64,000 nt of DNA. Source: Janthinobacterium psychrotolerans. GTDB lineage: Bacteria > Pseudomonadota > Gammaproteobacteria > Burkholderiales > Burkholderiaceae_D. The position numbers were made by a program, and so were the translations under genes. Of this stretch, positions 52,835 through 64,000 are shown piece after piece; position 1 is the stretch's first letter, and the number at the start of each line of letters is the position of its first letter. The notes under the pieces were generated by a model that did not search any database, had not been told where the DNA came from, and was given only the letters and a program-made list of their open reading frames with translations. The stretch lies in assembly GCF_001677885.1 (NCBI RefSeq), contig NZ_LOCQ01000062.1:1-64000 (forward strand). Direction: 5' to 3'.

Positions 52835-54244
52835 TTACCAGCGTACGATTTTGCCCGGATTCAGGATATTTTTCGGGTCCAGTGCATGCTTGAGGGCGCG
52901 CATGGTATCGATCGCGCCCTCGCCATGTTCTTCCACCAGGAATGCCATCTTGTGCATGCCCACGCCGTGCTCGCCGGTGCAGGTGCCGTCCATGCCGATG
53001 GCGCGCGTGACCATGTCGGCGTTGACCTTTTCGGCGCGCGCGATGTCAAAAGGGTTGTCCGGGTCGACCAGCATCTGCACATGGAAATTGCCGTCGCCGA
53101 CATGGCCGATAATGGCGTACACCAGGCCGGCGCGCTCGCAGTCGGCGCGGGTTTCAAGGATGCATTCGGCCAGCCGTGAAATCGGCACGCAGCAATCGGT
53201 GGAAATGGCGCGGCTGCCCGGGCGCAGCTGCAGCAGCGCAAAATAGGCATTGTGACGCGCCGCCCACAGGCGCGAACGTTCTTCGGGCCGGCTGGCCCAT
53301 TCGAAGCCGCTGGCGCCGTGTTCGGCGGCGATCTCCTGCACCACTTGCGCCTGTTCTGCCACGCTGGCGGGCGTGCCGTGGAATTCAAACAGCAGCAGCG
53401 GTTTTTCCGGCAGAGCCAGCTTGTCGTAGGCGTTGATGGCTTTCACGCCGTTTTCGTCAAGGAATTCCACGCGCGCCACCGGCACCCCCATCTGGATGGT
53501 CTGGATCACGGCGTTGACGGCCTCGCCGGTGCCCGGGAACGAGCAGACGGCGGCGGAAATGGCTTCCGGTAAGGGGTACAGCTTGACCGTCACTTCGGTG
53601 ATGATGCCCAGCGTGCCTTCGCTGCCGACGAACAGCCGCGTCAGGTCGTAGCCGGCCGACGATTTTTTGGCCCGCGTGCCGGTCTTGATGATGCGTCCGT
53701 CGGCCGTGACGACGGTCAGCGCCAGCACGTTTTCGCGCATGGTGCCGTAGCGCACGGCGTTGGTGCCCGAAGCGCGCGTGGCGGCCATGCCGCCCAGGGA
53801 TGCGTTGGCGCCCGGATCGATGGGGAAGAACAGGCCGGTGTCGCGGATGTCTTCGTTCAGTTGCTTGCGCGTCACGCCGGCCTGCACCGTGGCGGTCAGG
53901 TCTTGCGCATGCACCGCCACCATCGCATTCATCTGCGACAGGTCGATGGTCACGCCGCCATGCAGGGCCAGCACGTGACCTTCGAGCGAGGTGCCGCTGC
54001 CCCAGGCGATCACCGGCACGCCGTGCGCGGCGCACAGCTTGACGGCGGCCGCCACTTCTTCGGTGGAGTGGGCGAAGATGACAGCGTCGGGCAGCATCGG
54101 GTCGTAGCTGGACTCGTCGCGGCCATGGTGTTCGCGCATCGCCTGCGTCGTGCTGTAGCGGTCGGCAAAGATCAGCGACAGGGCGGCCGCCAGCGATGCG
54201 GGTAGCGGCCGTTTCAGTGCGGCCAGATGGTCTTTTTGGTTCAC
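52835..54244 (-). CDS. FAD-linked oxidase, GlcD / D-lactate dehydrogenase type
   Basis: 469 aa. PCMH-type FAD-binding domain with VPVIAWGSGTSLEGHVLA and GANASLGGMAATRASGTNAVRYG, then the C-terminal cap with IIGHVGDGNFHVQML and GTCTGEHGVGMHK. It oxidises a 2-hydroxy acid such as D-lactate or glycolate to the keto acid. No glcE or glcF gene adjoins it, favouring a stand-alone D-lactate dehydrogenase. Zero-gap convergence with the GNAT gene. Confidence 0.92.
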   Translation of the reverse strand: MNQKDHLAALKRPLPASLAAALSLIFADRYSTTQAMREHHGRDESSYDPMLPDAVIFAHSTEEVAAAVKLCAAHGVPVIAWGSGTSLEGHVLALHGGVTIDLSQMNAMVAVHAQDLTATVQAGVTRKQLNEDIRDTGLFFPIDPGANASLGGMAATRASGTNAVRYGTMRENVLALTVVTADGRIIKTGTRAKKSSAGYDLTRLFVGSEGTLGIITEVTVKLYPLPEAISAAVCSFPGTGEAVNAVIQTIQMGVPVARVEFLDENGVKAINAYDKLALPEKPLLLFEFHGTPASVAEQAQVVQEIAAEHGASGFEWASRPEERSRLWAARHNAYFALLQLRPGSRAISTDCCVPISRLAECILETRADCERAGLVYAIIGHVGDGNFHVQMLVDPDNPFDIARAEKVNADMVTRAIGMDGTCTGEHGVGMHKMAFLVEEHGEGAIDTMRALKHALDPKNILNPGKIVRW

Positions 54245-54307
54245 GCGTGTCCTCCGTTTTTTTTATTTTACTCTGGAGTGAGCGGAAGAAGGACTCGGCG
54301 GAAGGCT

Positions 54308-54348
54308 GGGGTCAGACGGGGACGCCGAGTCCCGGCGGGTCTGACCCC
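54308..54348. repeat. Nested palindrome (GGGGTCAGAC type)
   Basis: Outer arms GGGGTCAGAC (54308-54317) and GTCTGACCCC (54339-54348), a perfect 10 bp, enclosing a second stem GGGAC/GTCCC. It fills the gap between the oxidase and PRC-barrel genes and is unrelated to the GTCGGATTA elements. Confidence 0.8.
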
Positions 54349-54355
54349 GGGGCAA

Positions 54356-54763
54356 TTAATAGTCGCGCGCGGTGGTGCCGTAGTAGCTGTGGATCTCGTT
54401 GGACCAGGTGCTGTCGGCCATGTTGGGCCAGTTGTCCGTATCGAAGCCGGGGGCGTTTTCGATGCGTTCCTTGTCGATGTTCAGGGTAAAGCGCTTGTTG
54501 ACGGTATCGAGCAGCAGCGCTTCCCAGGGCACGGCAAACAGTTTTTCGCCGATGGTGAAGACACCGCCGTGCGACATGACGGCGTAGGCAATTTTGCCGC
54601 TGCGCATGTCGATCATGATTTCCTTGATTTCACCGAGATGTTCATCCTTGGCGTTATGCACGTGGTCGCCGATCAGGGTGTCGGCGCCCATCAGTTCGGG
54701 GCCCGGACCTTTATGGCCACGGTCCACATACATGCCATAGGCGTCGCGTTCTTCATAGCTCAT
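54356..54763 (-). CDS. PRC-barrel protein (short paralogue)
   Basis: 135 aa. Collinear with the first ~130 residues of the protein at 12990-13619: GPGPELMGADTLIGD, LGEIKEIMIDMRSGKIAYAV, EKLFAVPWEALLLDTVNKRF, NAPGFDTDNWPNM. It ends DARDY-like (YGTTARDY) without the Ser/Gly tail. GGAGG is 6-7 nt before the ATG. Function unknown; the clear paralogy suggests a duplication with later tail gain or loss. Confidence 0.9.
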   Translation of the reverse strand: MSYEERDAYGMYVDRGHKGPGPELMGADTLIGDHVHNAKDEHLGEIKEIMIDMRSGKIAYAVMSHGGVFTIGEKLFAVPWEALLLDTVNKRFTLNIDKERIENAPGFDTDNWPNMADSTWSNEIHSYYGTTARDY

Positions 54764-54963
54764 GATATACCTCCGTTGAAAAATGCCAGTCTGCGCCCCG
54801 GCGCTGCACGGGTCTGTTCGCTCACCCACATAACATGTAAGTGTGGAAATATTTCATATATTGCCACTATGAAATCTCATGGTGCTGACGGCCAGCCCGG
54901 CACGACGTTAGGGGCGGTTGGCGTAATTTTGCATGCGCCAGACGTGCTTTCAGCGGGCTTTAG

Positions 54964-56661
<1,698 letters not shown>

Positions 56662-56704
56662 ACGTGGTTGATGGCGTTAAGCCTTGAAGCACCGCTCCCG
56701 GTAA

Positions 56705-58081
<1,377 letters not shown>

Positions 58082-58111
58082 TTGTAGTAATTGAAGTAAT
58101 ATTAGCAATTG

Positions 58112-58140
58112 ACCGGCCGGAATTTTCCGGCCGGTTTTTT
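58112..58140 (+). terminator. Terminator of eno
   Basis: Stem ACCGGCCGG / CCGGCCGGT with an AT loop followed by TTTTT. Confidence 0.9.
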
Positions 58141-58151
58141 AACCGAGACCC

Positions 58152-58475
58152 ATGCGCCTGATTACGCTTGCCCTGGCAGCACTGCTGCTGTTGATACAAT
58201 TTCCCCTCTGGACGGGCAAAGGCGGCTGGCTGCGCGTTGCCGACATGGAAGCGCAAGTGGCGCAAGCGCATCAAAAGAATATGGAATTGAAAGCCCGCAA
58301 CGCCAAGCTCGAATCCGAAGTGCGCGACCTGAAGGACGGCACCGGCGCGGTCGAGGAGCGTGCCCGCTATGAGCTGGGCATGGTCAAGCAGAACGAGATT
58401 TTCGTGCAGATCGTGCGCAAGGGCCAGCTGCCGCCGATGACAGAAACGCCAGCCGCGACGGCTGCGCCGCACTGA
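58152..58475 (+). CDS. ftsB: Cell division protein FtsB
   Basis: 107 aa. One N-terminal membrane helix (about 3-20), then a coiled coil (about 29-65) and the conserved [22 protein letters not shown]. FtsB pairs with FtsL and FtsQ to activate septal wall synthesis. The eno-ftsB order is conserved in proteobacteria. It starts 11 nt after the eno terminator's T-run. Confidence 0.95.
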   Translation: MRLITLALAALLLLIQFPLWTGKGGWLRVADMEAQVAQAHQKNMELKARNAKLESEVRDLKDGTGAVEERARYELGMVKQNEIFVQIVRKGQLPPMTETPAATAAPH

Positions 58476-58658
58476 GCGATCGCCTGCGCATGCCAGTTGT
58501 GGCGGGCGGGCAGGCTGGTGTCATTATCCCGTCATCGGGCGGTCACCGCGCTGTCATCACTGGTTTTTACAATATGAAAACACGGTTTTTCGGGCAATCG
58601 CTGCGCATTGCCCGGTACGTGTTCCCATAATGAAAATCAACCAGGAATTGCGCTTGCC

Positions 58659-60017
58659 ATGATCCTCAACAAACACACCTTGCTATGCCTGTCGGCGCTG
58701 GCCTTGTCCGCTTGCGGCGGCGGCAGTACCGAGTCGTTGCAGACGCTGGACGGCAAGGCGCCGCTGGTGATTGCCCACCGCGGCTTGCCTGGCCTGTACC
58801 CTGAAGAAACCCGTCCGGCCTACGAGGCGGCGGCCGATGCCGGCGCCGATTCGCTGGAACTCGATGTGCATATGTCGAAAGACTGCGTACTGGTTGCGCG
58901 CCATAACCCCTGGCTCAGCGACAACACCAATATCAGCACTGTCGCACTGACCAATGCCCAGGTCGCCGCACGCAAACGCACGGTGCCAGGCCGGCTGGTC
59001 AATGTCGGCTATTCCCTGGCGACCTATGGCGGCCCGGCGCAATACCTGACCGACCTGACCGATCCGGCCAATCAGAAATCGGTACTGAAATCGCTGATCG
59101 TCGATGGTGAAGATCATACGGGCGACTGGTCGATCAGCGATTTTACGGCGGCCGAACTGAAGCAATGGATCGGTGGCACGACCTACGACGCGCGCGAATC
59201 GCGTCCCAGTGAATTGAATGGCAAATATCCTGTGCTGACGATGCAGGAAGTGATCGATATCGCCAAGGCCAGGAGCGCATCGAGCGGCCGTACGATTTCG
59301 GTGTATCCGGAATCGAAAAACCCGGTATGGAATAATGCCCAGGCAATCGCCAACGGTTGCGGCAGCGGCAGCCATCCGTTCGAAGACGCGATTGTGAAGA
59401 TCGTCAAGGACAATAACCTGAACAGCAAAACAGCGGCGATCTATATCCAGAGCTTTGATCCCGCCAGCCTGAAATACATGCGCGCTGCCGGTTTGACGAG
59501 CAAAATGGTGCAGCTGGTGGACGGCAATGACGTCAATTACAAGACAGGTGAAATGATTTATCGCACCAACGATGTCTACAACTTCGTCGATGGCCGTCCG
59601 TATAGCTGGACGCTGGCTGGCGATGGCCGCTTCTTCGGTGACATGCTGACGCCGGCGGGCCTGGCCGAAATCAAGACCTACGCCGACGGTATCGGCCCCT
59701 GGAAGCCGCAAGTGATGGCCTTGACGATTTCACCGTTCAAAGCCACGAATGCCGATGGCACGCCGTACACCGGTTCTGCTGCCGACGTCAACAAGGCTAC
59801 GCCAACGAGCCTGATCGCCGACGCTCACAAGGCCGGCCTGTTCGTTCACAGCTATACGTTCCGTAACGAGGCGAAATATCTGGCTGGCGTGTATAAAGGC
59901 GATCCTGCAAGCGAATTGCGGGACTTTTTCCGCGCTGGCATCGATGGTGTTTTCAGCGATTTCAGCAATACGGCCGTGGTAACGCGTAATGCTTACTTGA
60001 AAGAAACCGGACATTAA
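58659..60017 (+). CDS. Glycerophosphodiester phosphodiesterase lipoprotein
   Basis: 452 aa. The lipobox LSAC (cleavage before Cys ~19) predicts a lipid-anchored envelope protein. The GDPD site is clear: VIAHRGLPGLYPEETRPAY, LELDVHMSKD, VARHNP. It hydrolyses glycerophosphodiesters to glycerol-3-phosphate and an alcohol. The ATG at 58659 begins the signal sequence. A second, Tat-exported GDPD lies 650 bp on. The stop forms one arm of an 8-bp palindrome whose other arm holds a small ORF's stop. Confidence 0.93.
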   Translation: MILNKHTLLCLSALALSACGGGSTESLQTLDGKAPLVIAHRGLPGLYPEETRPAYEAAADAGADSLELDVHMSKDCVLVARHNPWLSDNTNISTVALTNAQVAARKRTVPGRLVNVGYSLATYGGPAQYLTDLTDPANQKSVLKSLIVDGEDHTGDWSISDFTAAELKQWIGGTTYDARESRPSELNGKYPVLTMQEVIDIAKARSASSGRTISVYPESKNPVWNNAQAIANGCGSGSHPFEDAIVKIVKDNNLNSKTAAIYIQSFDPASLKYMRAAGLTSKMVQLVDGNDVNYKTGEMIYRTNDVYNFVDGRPYSWTLAGDGRFFGDMLTPAGLAEIKTYADGIGPWKPQVMALTISPFKATNADGTPYTGSAADVNKATPTSLIADAHKAGLFVHSYTFRNEAKYLAGVYKGDPASELRDFFRAGIDGVFSDFSNTAVVTRNAYLKETGH

Positions 60018-60055
60018 GCACCTTGGCCGGCGCCGCCCAGCTGTGGTGTTGGTGC

Positions 60056-60148
60056 TTAGAACTCGCCCTTGCCGGTCGAGATCAGGTAAAAACGGATGGC
60101 GGTGACGGCGACGGCCAGGGTGATCAGGGTAGTTTCGAGGATCATCAT
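60056..60148 (-). CDS. 30-residue membrane peptide (putative)
   Basis: A short reading frame starting at tandem ATGs (60148) encodes MMILETTLITLAVAVTAIRF and ten more residues ending GKGEF. It forms one hydrophobic helix with a charged tail. The composition and clean stop suggest a real small protein, but there is no good ribosome-binding site and no family is recognised. Confidence 0.4.
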   Translation of the reverse strand: MMILETTLITLAVAVTAIRFYLISTGKGEF

Positions 60149-60177
60149 ATTTTTCAGTTCAAGTAAGTTAGTAATGT

Positions 60178-60262
60178 AAAAAGTGTTCATGGCAAAGGCG
60201 CAAGGCCGAAGGCAGTACCGCTGGCACGACGAGGCGAAGCGACGCCGCCATGGACACTTTTT
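60178..60262. repeat. Long inverted repeat
   Basis: AAAAAGTGTTCATGGC (60178-60193) pairs with GCCATGGACACTTTTT (60247-60262), 16 positions with one G-U pair, around a ~53-nt GC-rich loop. It abuts the stop of the next minus-strand gene and could be its terminator, a MITE-like unit, or a small RNA. Confidence 0.6.
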
Positions 60263-60518
60263 AACCGCGCGAGGCCAGAAAGCGCAGTTCGCTGGCCAGA
60301 TTCGGCATCAAGTGTTCGTAGCGTGCCGCTTCCGAGTTCAGCAGGGCGATATCGCGCTGGCTTGGGCGGACGTAGCGCGGCTCGTCGGCGGCGGCGGCTG
60401 CCTGGACGACCGGTTTCGAGGCCAGCAGGGCGCCCAGGAAAGCGCGCGTGGCGCGGCCGAGGTTGTTGAAGTAGCCGTCGTGGCTGGTGGTGCTGTACGT
60501 GCTGGTCATTGTGGACAT
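60261..60518 (-). CDS. Hypothetical small protein
   Basis: 85 aa, start at 60518 with GGAGG 6-7 nt upstream. Ser/Thr-rich start, then FNNLGRATRAFLGALLAS as a possible amphipathic helix, and a helical C-terminal part ending RFLASRG. No family recognised. The good ribosome-binding site supports it as a real gene. Confidence 0.7.
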   Translation of the reverse strand: MSTMTSTYSTTSHDGYFNNLGRATRAFLGALLASKPVVQAAAAADEPRYVRPSQRDIALLNSEAARYEHLMPNLASELRFLASRG

Positions 60519-60669
60519 ATGCCCTCCATGAAAGTGTGTTGTTGCATTGCACAATAATGGAAACCGCGATATGCGTCCAATTCCAAATTCCAATTTCAGT
60601 AATTCAAGATGTGAATAATGGGGGCGTCACCACCGGCCATGCCCCGCAATAAAAAATTGTAACTAATTA

Positions 60670-61797
60670 TTATCCTGCAGCAATACGGCCCAAACCTGGG
60701 TCGTCGCTGAAAAAACCGTCCAGGCCGGTGGCGATATAGCGGCGCATTTCCGCCACCGCCCCCGCCTCGTTGCGCGCGTTCTCGCCATTGCCATCCCTGA
60801 AGTCGGCCGCCAGAAAACGGTTTTCCGGGCGGAAGGTCCAGGTGTGCAGCAGCAGCCCGGCCCGGTGGGCGTCGTCAACAACGGAGGTCGGACTGGCCAG
60901 GCGCTGGTCGGCGCCGAGAGGGATCACGCCGCGCGTGGGCGGCGCCAGCACGTCGGCATAGGCGGCAATGTCGCGCAGGCCGGCCGGCTGCAGCATCTGC
61001 CCGAACGTCAGCTTGCCGCCGGTCTTGGCCACGTCCATCGGGCGCAGCTCGCCACCGAGTACCAGCTGCATCAGGCGCACATTGGCGCGCTTGCCCAGCT
61101 TGTTGCGCAAATACTTCAGGTTGGCCGTCTCAAACGACTGGATCTCGACCGGCGCACGGCGCGTGTACTCATGCGCCAGCATGGTTGCCATAAAACGGTC
61201 TTCCAGCGCCAGGCCGGCCTCGCTGAAGTAGGTCGAGCTTTTCAGCTCGGGCACCAGGCCGATCACGCGCCCGCTGGCCGCTGATTGCGCTGCAACAAAT
61301 TCGATGATTTCTTCCCAGGTCGGCACCTGGAACTGGCCATCGTAGAGTGTGTTGCCGGTACGGATGGCCGGCAGGCGTTCGATGGCGCGCAGGGTTTTCA
61401 GCTCGGCCAGGGTGAAGTCGTCGACATGCCAGCCGTCGTGCCAGCTGCCGTCAACCATCTTCTTGCTGCGCCGGCTCGCAAATTCGGGCCGGCGCGCCAC
61501 GTCGGTGGTGTCGATCAGATTGCTTTCGTGGCGCGCCACCAGCACCCCGTCGCGCGTGGCGACCAGGTCGGGCTCGACATAATCGGCGCCGTCGGCGATC
61601 GCCTTGGCATACGAGGCCAGCGTGTGCTCGGGGCGCAGCGCGCTGGCGCCGCGGTGGCCGTACACCAGCGGACGGGCAGGGGCGGTGGCCAGCATGCCGG
61701 CGAAGGCGGGCGACGCCGCCAGCGCCAGGGCGCCGGTGGCCGCCTGCACGAAACGGCGGCGCGACAGATGGCGTTGCGGCAAGACAGGCGCGCGCAT
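60670..61797 (-). CDS. Tat-exported glycerophosphodiester phosphodiesterase
   Basis: 375 aa. The start LSRRRFVQAATGALALAA is a twin-arginine signal, so it is exported folded. GDPD residues: YGHRGASALRPEHTLASY, VEPDLVATRDGVLVARHES. It overlaps the preceding TonB-receptor stop as TGATG, so receptor and enzyme are coupled; the receptor may bind the enzyme's substrate or product. Related in fold to the lipoprotein GDPD at 58659 but distinct in export route. Confidence 0.92.
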   Translation of the reverse strand: MRAPVLPQRHLSRRRFVQAATGALALAASPAFAGMLATAPARPLVYGHRGASALRPEHTLASYAKAIADGADYVEPDLVATRDGVLVARHESNLIDTTDVARRPEFASRRSKKMVDGSWHDGWHVDDFTLAELKTLRAIERLPAIRTGNTLYDGQFQVPTWEEIIEFVAAQSAASGRVIGLVPELKSSTYFSEAGLALEDRFMATMLAHEYTRRAPVEIQSFETANLKYLRNKLGKRANVRLMQLVLGGELRPMDVAKTGGKLTFGQMLQPAGLRDIAAYADVLAPPTRGVIPLGADQRLASPTSVVDDAHRAGLLLHTWTFRPENRFLAADFRDGNGENARNEAGAVAEMRRYIATGLDGFFSDDPGLGRIAAG

Positions 61798-64000
61798 CAG
61801 AAGTCCGCCGTCAGGGTCAAAAAGCCCTGGCGCGGCGCGATCGGGAAGGTGTTGTAGGTCTTGTCGGCGGCGCCCACCACCACGTTGAGCGCGCCTTCGC
61901 GGTTGGCCAGGTTGCTGACGTTGACTCTCCAGCGCGGGTTTTTCAGCCAGCTGGCCAGGGCCGGCAGCTTGCCCGACACGCCCAGGCTCATCAGGAAATA
62001 GCTCGGTACCGACAAGTCATTGGTGTAAGTGGCGTAGCGCTTGCCCACATAGTCTCCGATCAGCTGGAATTCCACCTCGCCCAGATTGGCGGTGGCGACG
62101 AATTTATTGAGCCACTCGGGCGAACCGGGCACGTTCTTGCCGGCCGTCGGCACCAGGGTCGCGCCATTGAAGTAATTGTCCGCATATTGCGAGCGGTTGT
62201 ACGACAGCGCATTGTAGAACGAAAAATTGTTGCCGAAGTGGACGGTGGCAGCCAGGTCGACGCCGTCCGTGCGCACGCTGCCGACGTTGGCCAGCACCGG
62301 ATTGCCGCCGATAATCGACGAGATCACCGGCGTCGGGCTGATCTGCAGCAGACGGTTGCTGAAATCCACATGATAGACGCTGACCTGGCCGTCGATGGCG
62401 GTGACGGCGCCCAGCTGCAGCGGATGGTTGCCGCGCAGACCCAGCTCATAGGTCAGCGCCGTTTCCGGCTTGGCGTCGCGCTTGAACAGGTCGAAGGCGG
62501 CCTGGCTGGCCAGGCTCCACGGCGAGGCGCCGCCACCGCCGTAGGTGACGAACTGGCGCATGTTTTTCTGGAGATTGAAGTACAGCTGGTCTTGCGGCGT
62601 GACATCCCAGCGCCCGCCGACCTGTGGCAAGAACCATTTTTTGGTGGTGATCGAACCGACCGGCAGGGCCGTCGAGCCGCCCGAAATCGCGCCCCGCGCC
62701 GGCTGCACCGGGAACTGGCCGTCGGCAAACTGCAGGCTGGACTTGAAGCCGGCCTGCAGCGCGATATCCTGGCTGACCTTCCATTCGTCCTGCAAGTGCA
62801 GCTGTACCACCTTGTTGTCGATCTCGCTGCCGTATTGCGTGATCAGCGGATTGCCGGGGCGGTCGTACGGCGAGGTCGGGTGGTTGACGTCGAGCGCATA
62901 CCAGCGGCGGTAGGCCGAGGAACGGTTCTGTTCCAGCCACAGGCCCGCTTCCAGCTGATGCTCGCCGAGCTCCTTGCGCAGGGTGGAGATGAAACCGCCG
63001 CGCTTGATGTCGTATTCGGTGGTGCGCACGGCGTAGCCGGAATTGCCGAACACCTGCTTGAGGTTCTGATTCGGGTAGTACACGCCGAACAGCGCCGGCA
63101 GGCCGGCCACGCCGATCGGACCGGCCACCACGCCGGCGCCGTCATCCTTGTGGAAATAGACCTGGTTGGACCAGGTGGCGCCTTCGGCGAGGTTGGCGTC
63201 GAATTTGGCGTAGGCCAGGTAGTCGGTGCGCTGCGCGTCGCTGTAGTAATTGCGGTAGTTGTTGCCATCCGCCGCAGGCGTGGCGCCGGTCGGCGACAGG
63301 TAATTGAGGGCCGCGCCGAAGTTCGGGTACAGGAAGGGGCGCGTGTACGGCGCGCTGGTTTCGCCGGCCACGTGCACGGTGCTGTCTTCGTTCGGCTCGA
63401 TCTTGTCCGAGTAATTGAAGAACAGCGTCAGCTTGCCGGCCTCGCTGCGGTTGACGAACTTGGCGTTGAACTGGTCGCCGCCCTGGCGCGCGTCGAAGTC
63501 CCAGGCGCGCGCTTCGTGGTGCAGGATGGAAAAATAAGCGCTGCTGCCGTCGCCAAAGGCGCCCGTATCGTAGCGGGCAAAGGTGCGCGAGGTGCGGTGG
63601 CTGCCGACGGTTTGCTGCACGCTGGCGCCTTGCGTGGCCAGCGGGTCGCTTGAAAACGTTTCAATCGTGCCGCCCAGGTTGCTGGTCGAGGCGGTGGCCA
63701 GGTCGCCGGCGCCCGACGACAGCACCACGCTGCGCACGTTTTCGCTGATCACGGCGCGCTGCGGCGACAGGCCGTTGTAATTGCCGTACTGCTGGTCGCC
63801 GAGCGGCACGCCATCCATCGTATAGCCGAGTTGCTGGCCCGAAAAGCCATGCACGAACAGCGACAGGTTCTGCTCGTTGTTACCCCAGGGATCGGCGCTC
63901 TGGAAGCTCACGCCCGGCAGGGTTTGCAGCGCTTTCAATGGATTGGTGCCGGGCAAGATTTTCTGGATTTCATTCTTGCTCAGAGCCACCGACGAGCGCG
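61797..64000 (-). CDS. TonB-dependent receptor, N-terminus beyond window
   Basis: At least 734 residues, open to the window edge, so the signal peptide and the start of the plug are missing. Visible: plug segment SVALSKNEIQKILPGTNPLK, VHGFSGQQLGYTMDGVPLGD, SNLGGTIETFSSDP, then the barrel, ending IAPRQGFLTLTADF. Coupled to the Tat GDPD gene downstream by a 1-nt TGATG overlap, which suggests uptake of phosphodiester-derived compounds. Confidence 0.93.
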   Translation of the reverse strand, partial: RSSVALSKNEIQKILPGTNPLKALQTLPGVSFQSADPWGNNEQNLSLFVHGFSGQQLGYTMDGVPLGDQQYGNYNGLSPQRAVISENVRSVVLSSGAGDLATASTSNLGGTIETFSSDPLATQGASVQQTVGSHRTSRTFARYDTGAFGDGSSAYFSILHHEARAWDFDARQGGDQFNAKFVNRSEAGKLTLFFNYSDKIEPNEDSTVHVAGETSAPYTRPFLYPNFGAALNYLSPTGATPAADGNNYRNYYSDAQRTDYLAYAKFDANLAEGATWSNQVYFHKDDGAGVVAGPIGVAGLPALFGVYYPNQNLKQVFGNSGYAVRTTEYDIKRGGFISTLRKELGEHQLEAGLWLEQNRSSAYRRWYALDVNHPTSPYDRPGNPLITQYGSEIDNKVVQLHLQDEWKVSQDIALQAGFKSSLQFADGQFPVQPARGAISGGSTALPVGSITTKKWFLPQVGGRWDVTPQDQLYFNLQKNMRQFVTYGGGGASPWSLASQAAFDLFKRDAKPETALTYELGLRGNHPLQLGAVTAIDGQVSVYHVDFSNRLLQISPTPVISSIIGGNPVLANVGSVRTDGVDLAATVHFGNNFSFYNALSYNRSQYADNYFNGATLVPTAGKNVPGSPEWLNKFVATANLGEVEFQLIGDYVGKRYATYTNDLSVPSYFLMSLGVSGKLPALASWLKNPRWRVNVSNLANREGALNVVVGAADKTYNTFPIAPRQGFLTLTADF

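Overview
The window reads as chromosome of a high-GC betaproteobacterium, most likely Oxalobacteraceae (Janthinobacterium / Duganella / Massilia type). This rests on overall protein flavour, the pyrG, eno-ftsB and argA/hrpA neighbourhoods, a PHB-depolymerase-like esterase, an ImuAB/DnaE2 SOS mutasome, and small palindromic repeats between genes. No tRNA, rRNA, CRISPR array, insertion sequence or prophage was seen. Most of the sequence is ordinary core and accessory chromosome, densely packed, with many 1-4 nt start/stop overlaps.

Layout. 0-5 kb: HExxH protein, PNPOx-like protein, a CheY / CheC / PAS-diguanylate cyclase operon, rpiA, a membrane protein and yggX. 5.2-7.4 kb: KDO cassette of a metal-independent-type kdsA overlapping a kdsB-kdsC fusion. 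7.4-12.9 kb: divergent argA and hrpA sharing a palindromic -10. 13-20 kb: PRC-barrel protein, esterase, antiporter, and SOS-controlled imuA-imuB behind a perfect LexA box. 20-23 kb: GST, small genes, and an M61 peptidase that closes the next operon. 23.3-29.3 kb: a translationally coupled ECF sigma factor, TM anti-sigma-like protein, exported caspase-like peptidase and exported TPR-CHAT peptidase, with a small LuxR-type HTH gene divergent. 29.7-34 kb: small heat-shock gene behind a ROSE-type RNA thermometer, then a Deg protease with an OmpR/QseC-type two-component pair. 34-40 kb: CoaD-like/HD fusion, frameshifted DUF6624 gene, isomerase, small genes, methyl-accepting chemotaxis protein.

40-49 kb: TonB receptor, PhzF-like protein, and a LysR-controlled gene set (MBL hydrolase, FAD hydroxylase, DUF2783 protein, MFS importer) in which two copies of a shared ~40 bp block mark the regulated promoters. 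49-54 kb: dnaE2 behind its own LexA box, GNAT, FAD-linked oxidase, second PRC-barrel protein. 55-58.5 kb: pyrG, eno, ftsB. 58.6-64 kb: two glycerophosphodiester phosphodiesterases, one a lipoprotein and one a Tat substrate; the latter is coupled to a TonB receptor cut by the window end.

The most unusual assemblies are the sigma / anti-sigma / caspase / CHAT operon, the KdsB-KdsC fusion with an E. coli/Neisseria-class KdsA, the CoaD-HD fusion, and several regulatory RNA or DNA structures: ROSE thermometer, bidirectional promoter, paired LysR operators and REP/BIME elements.
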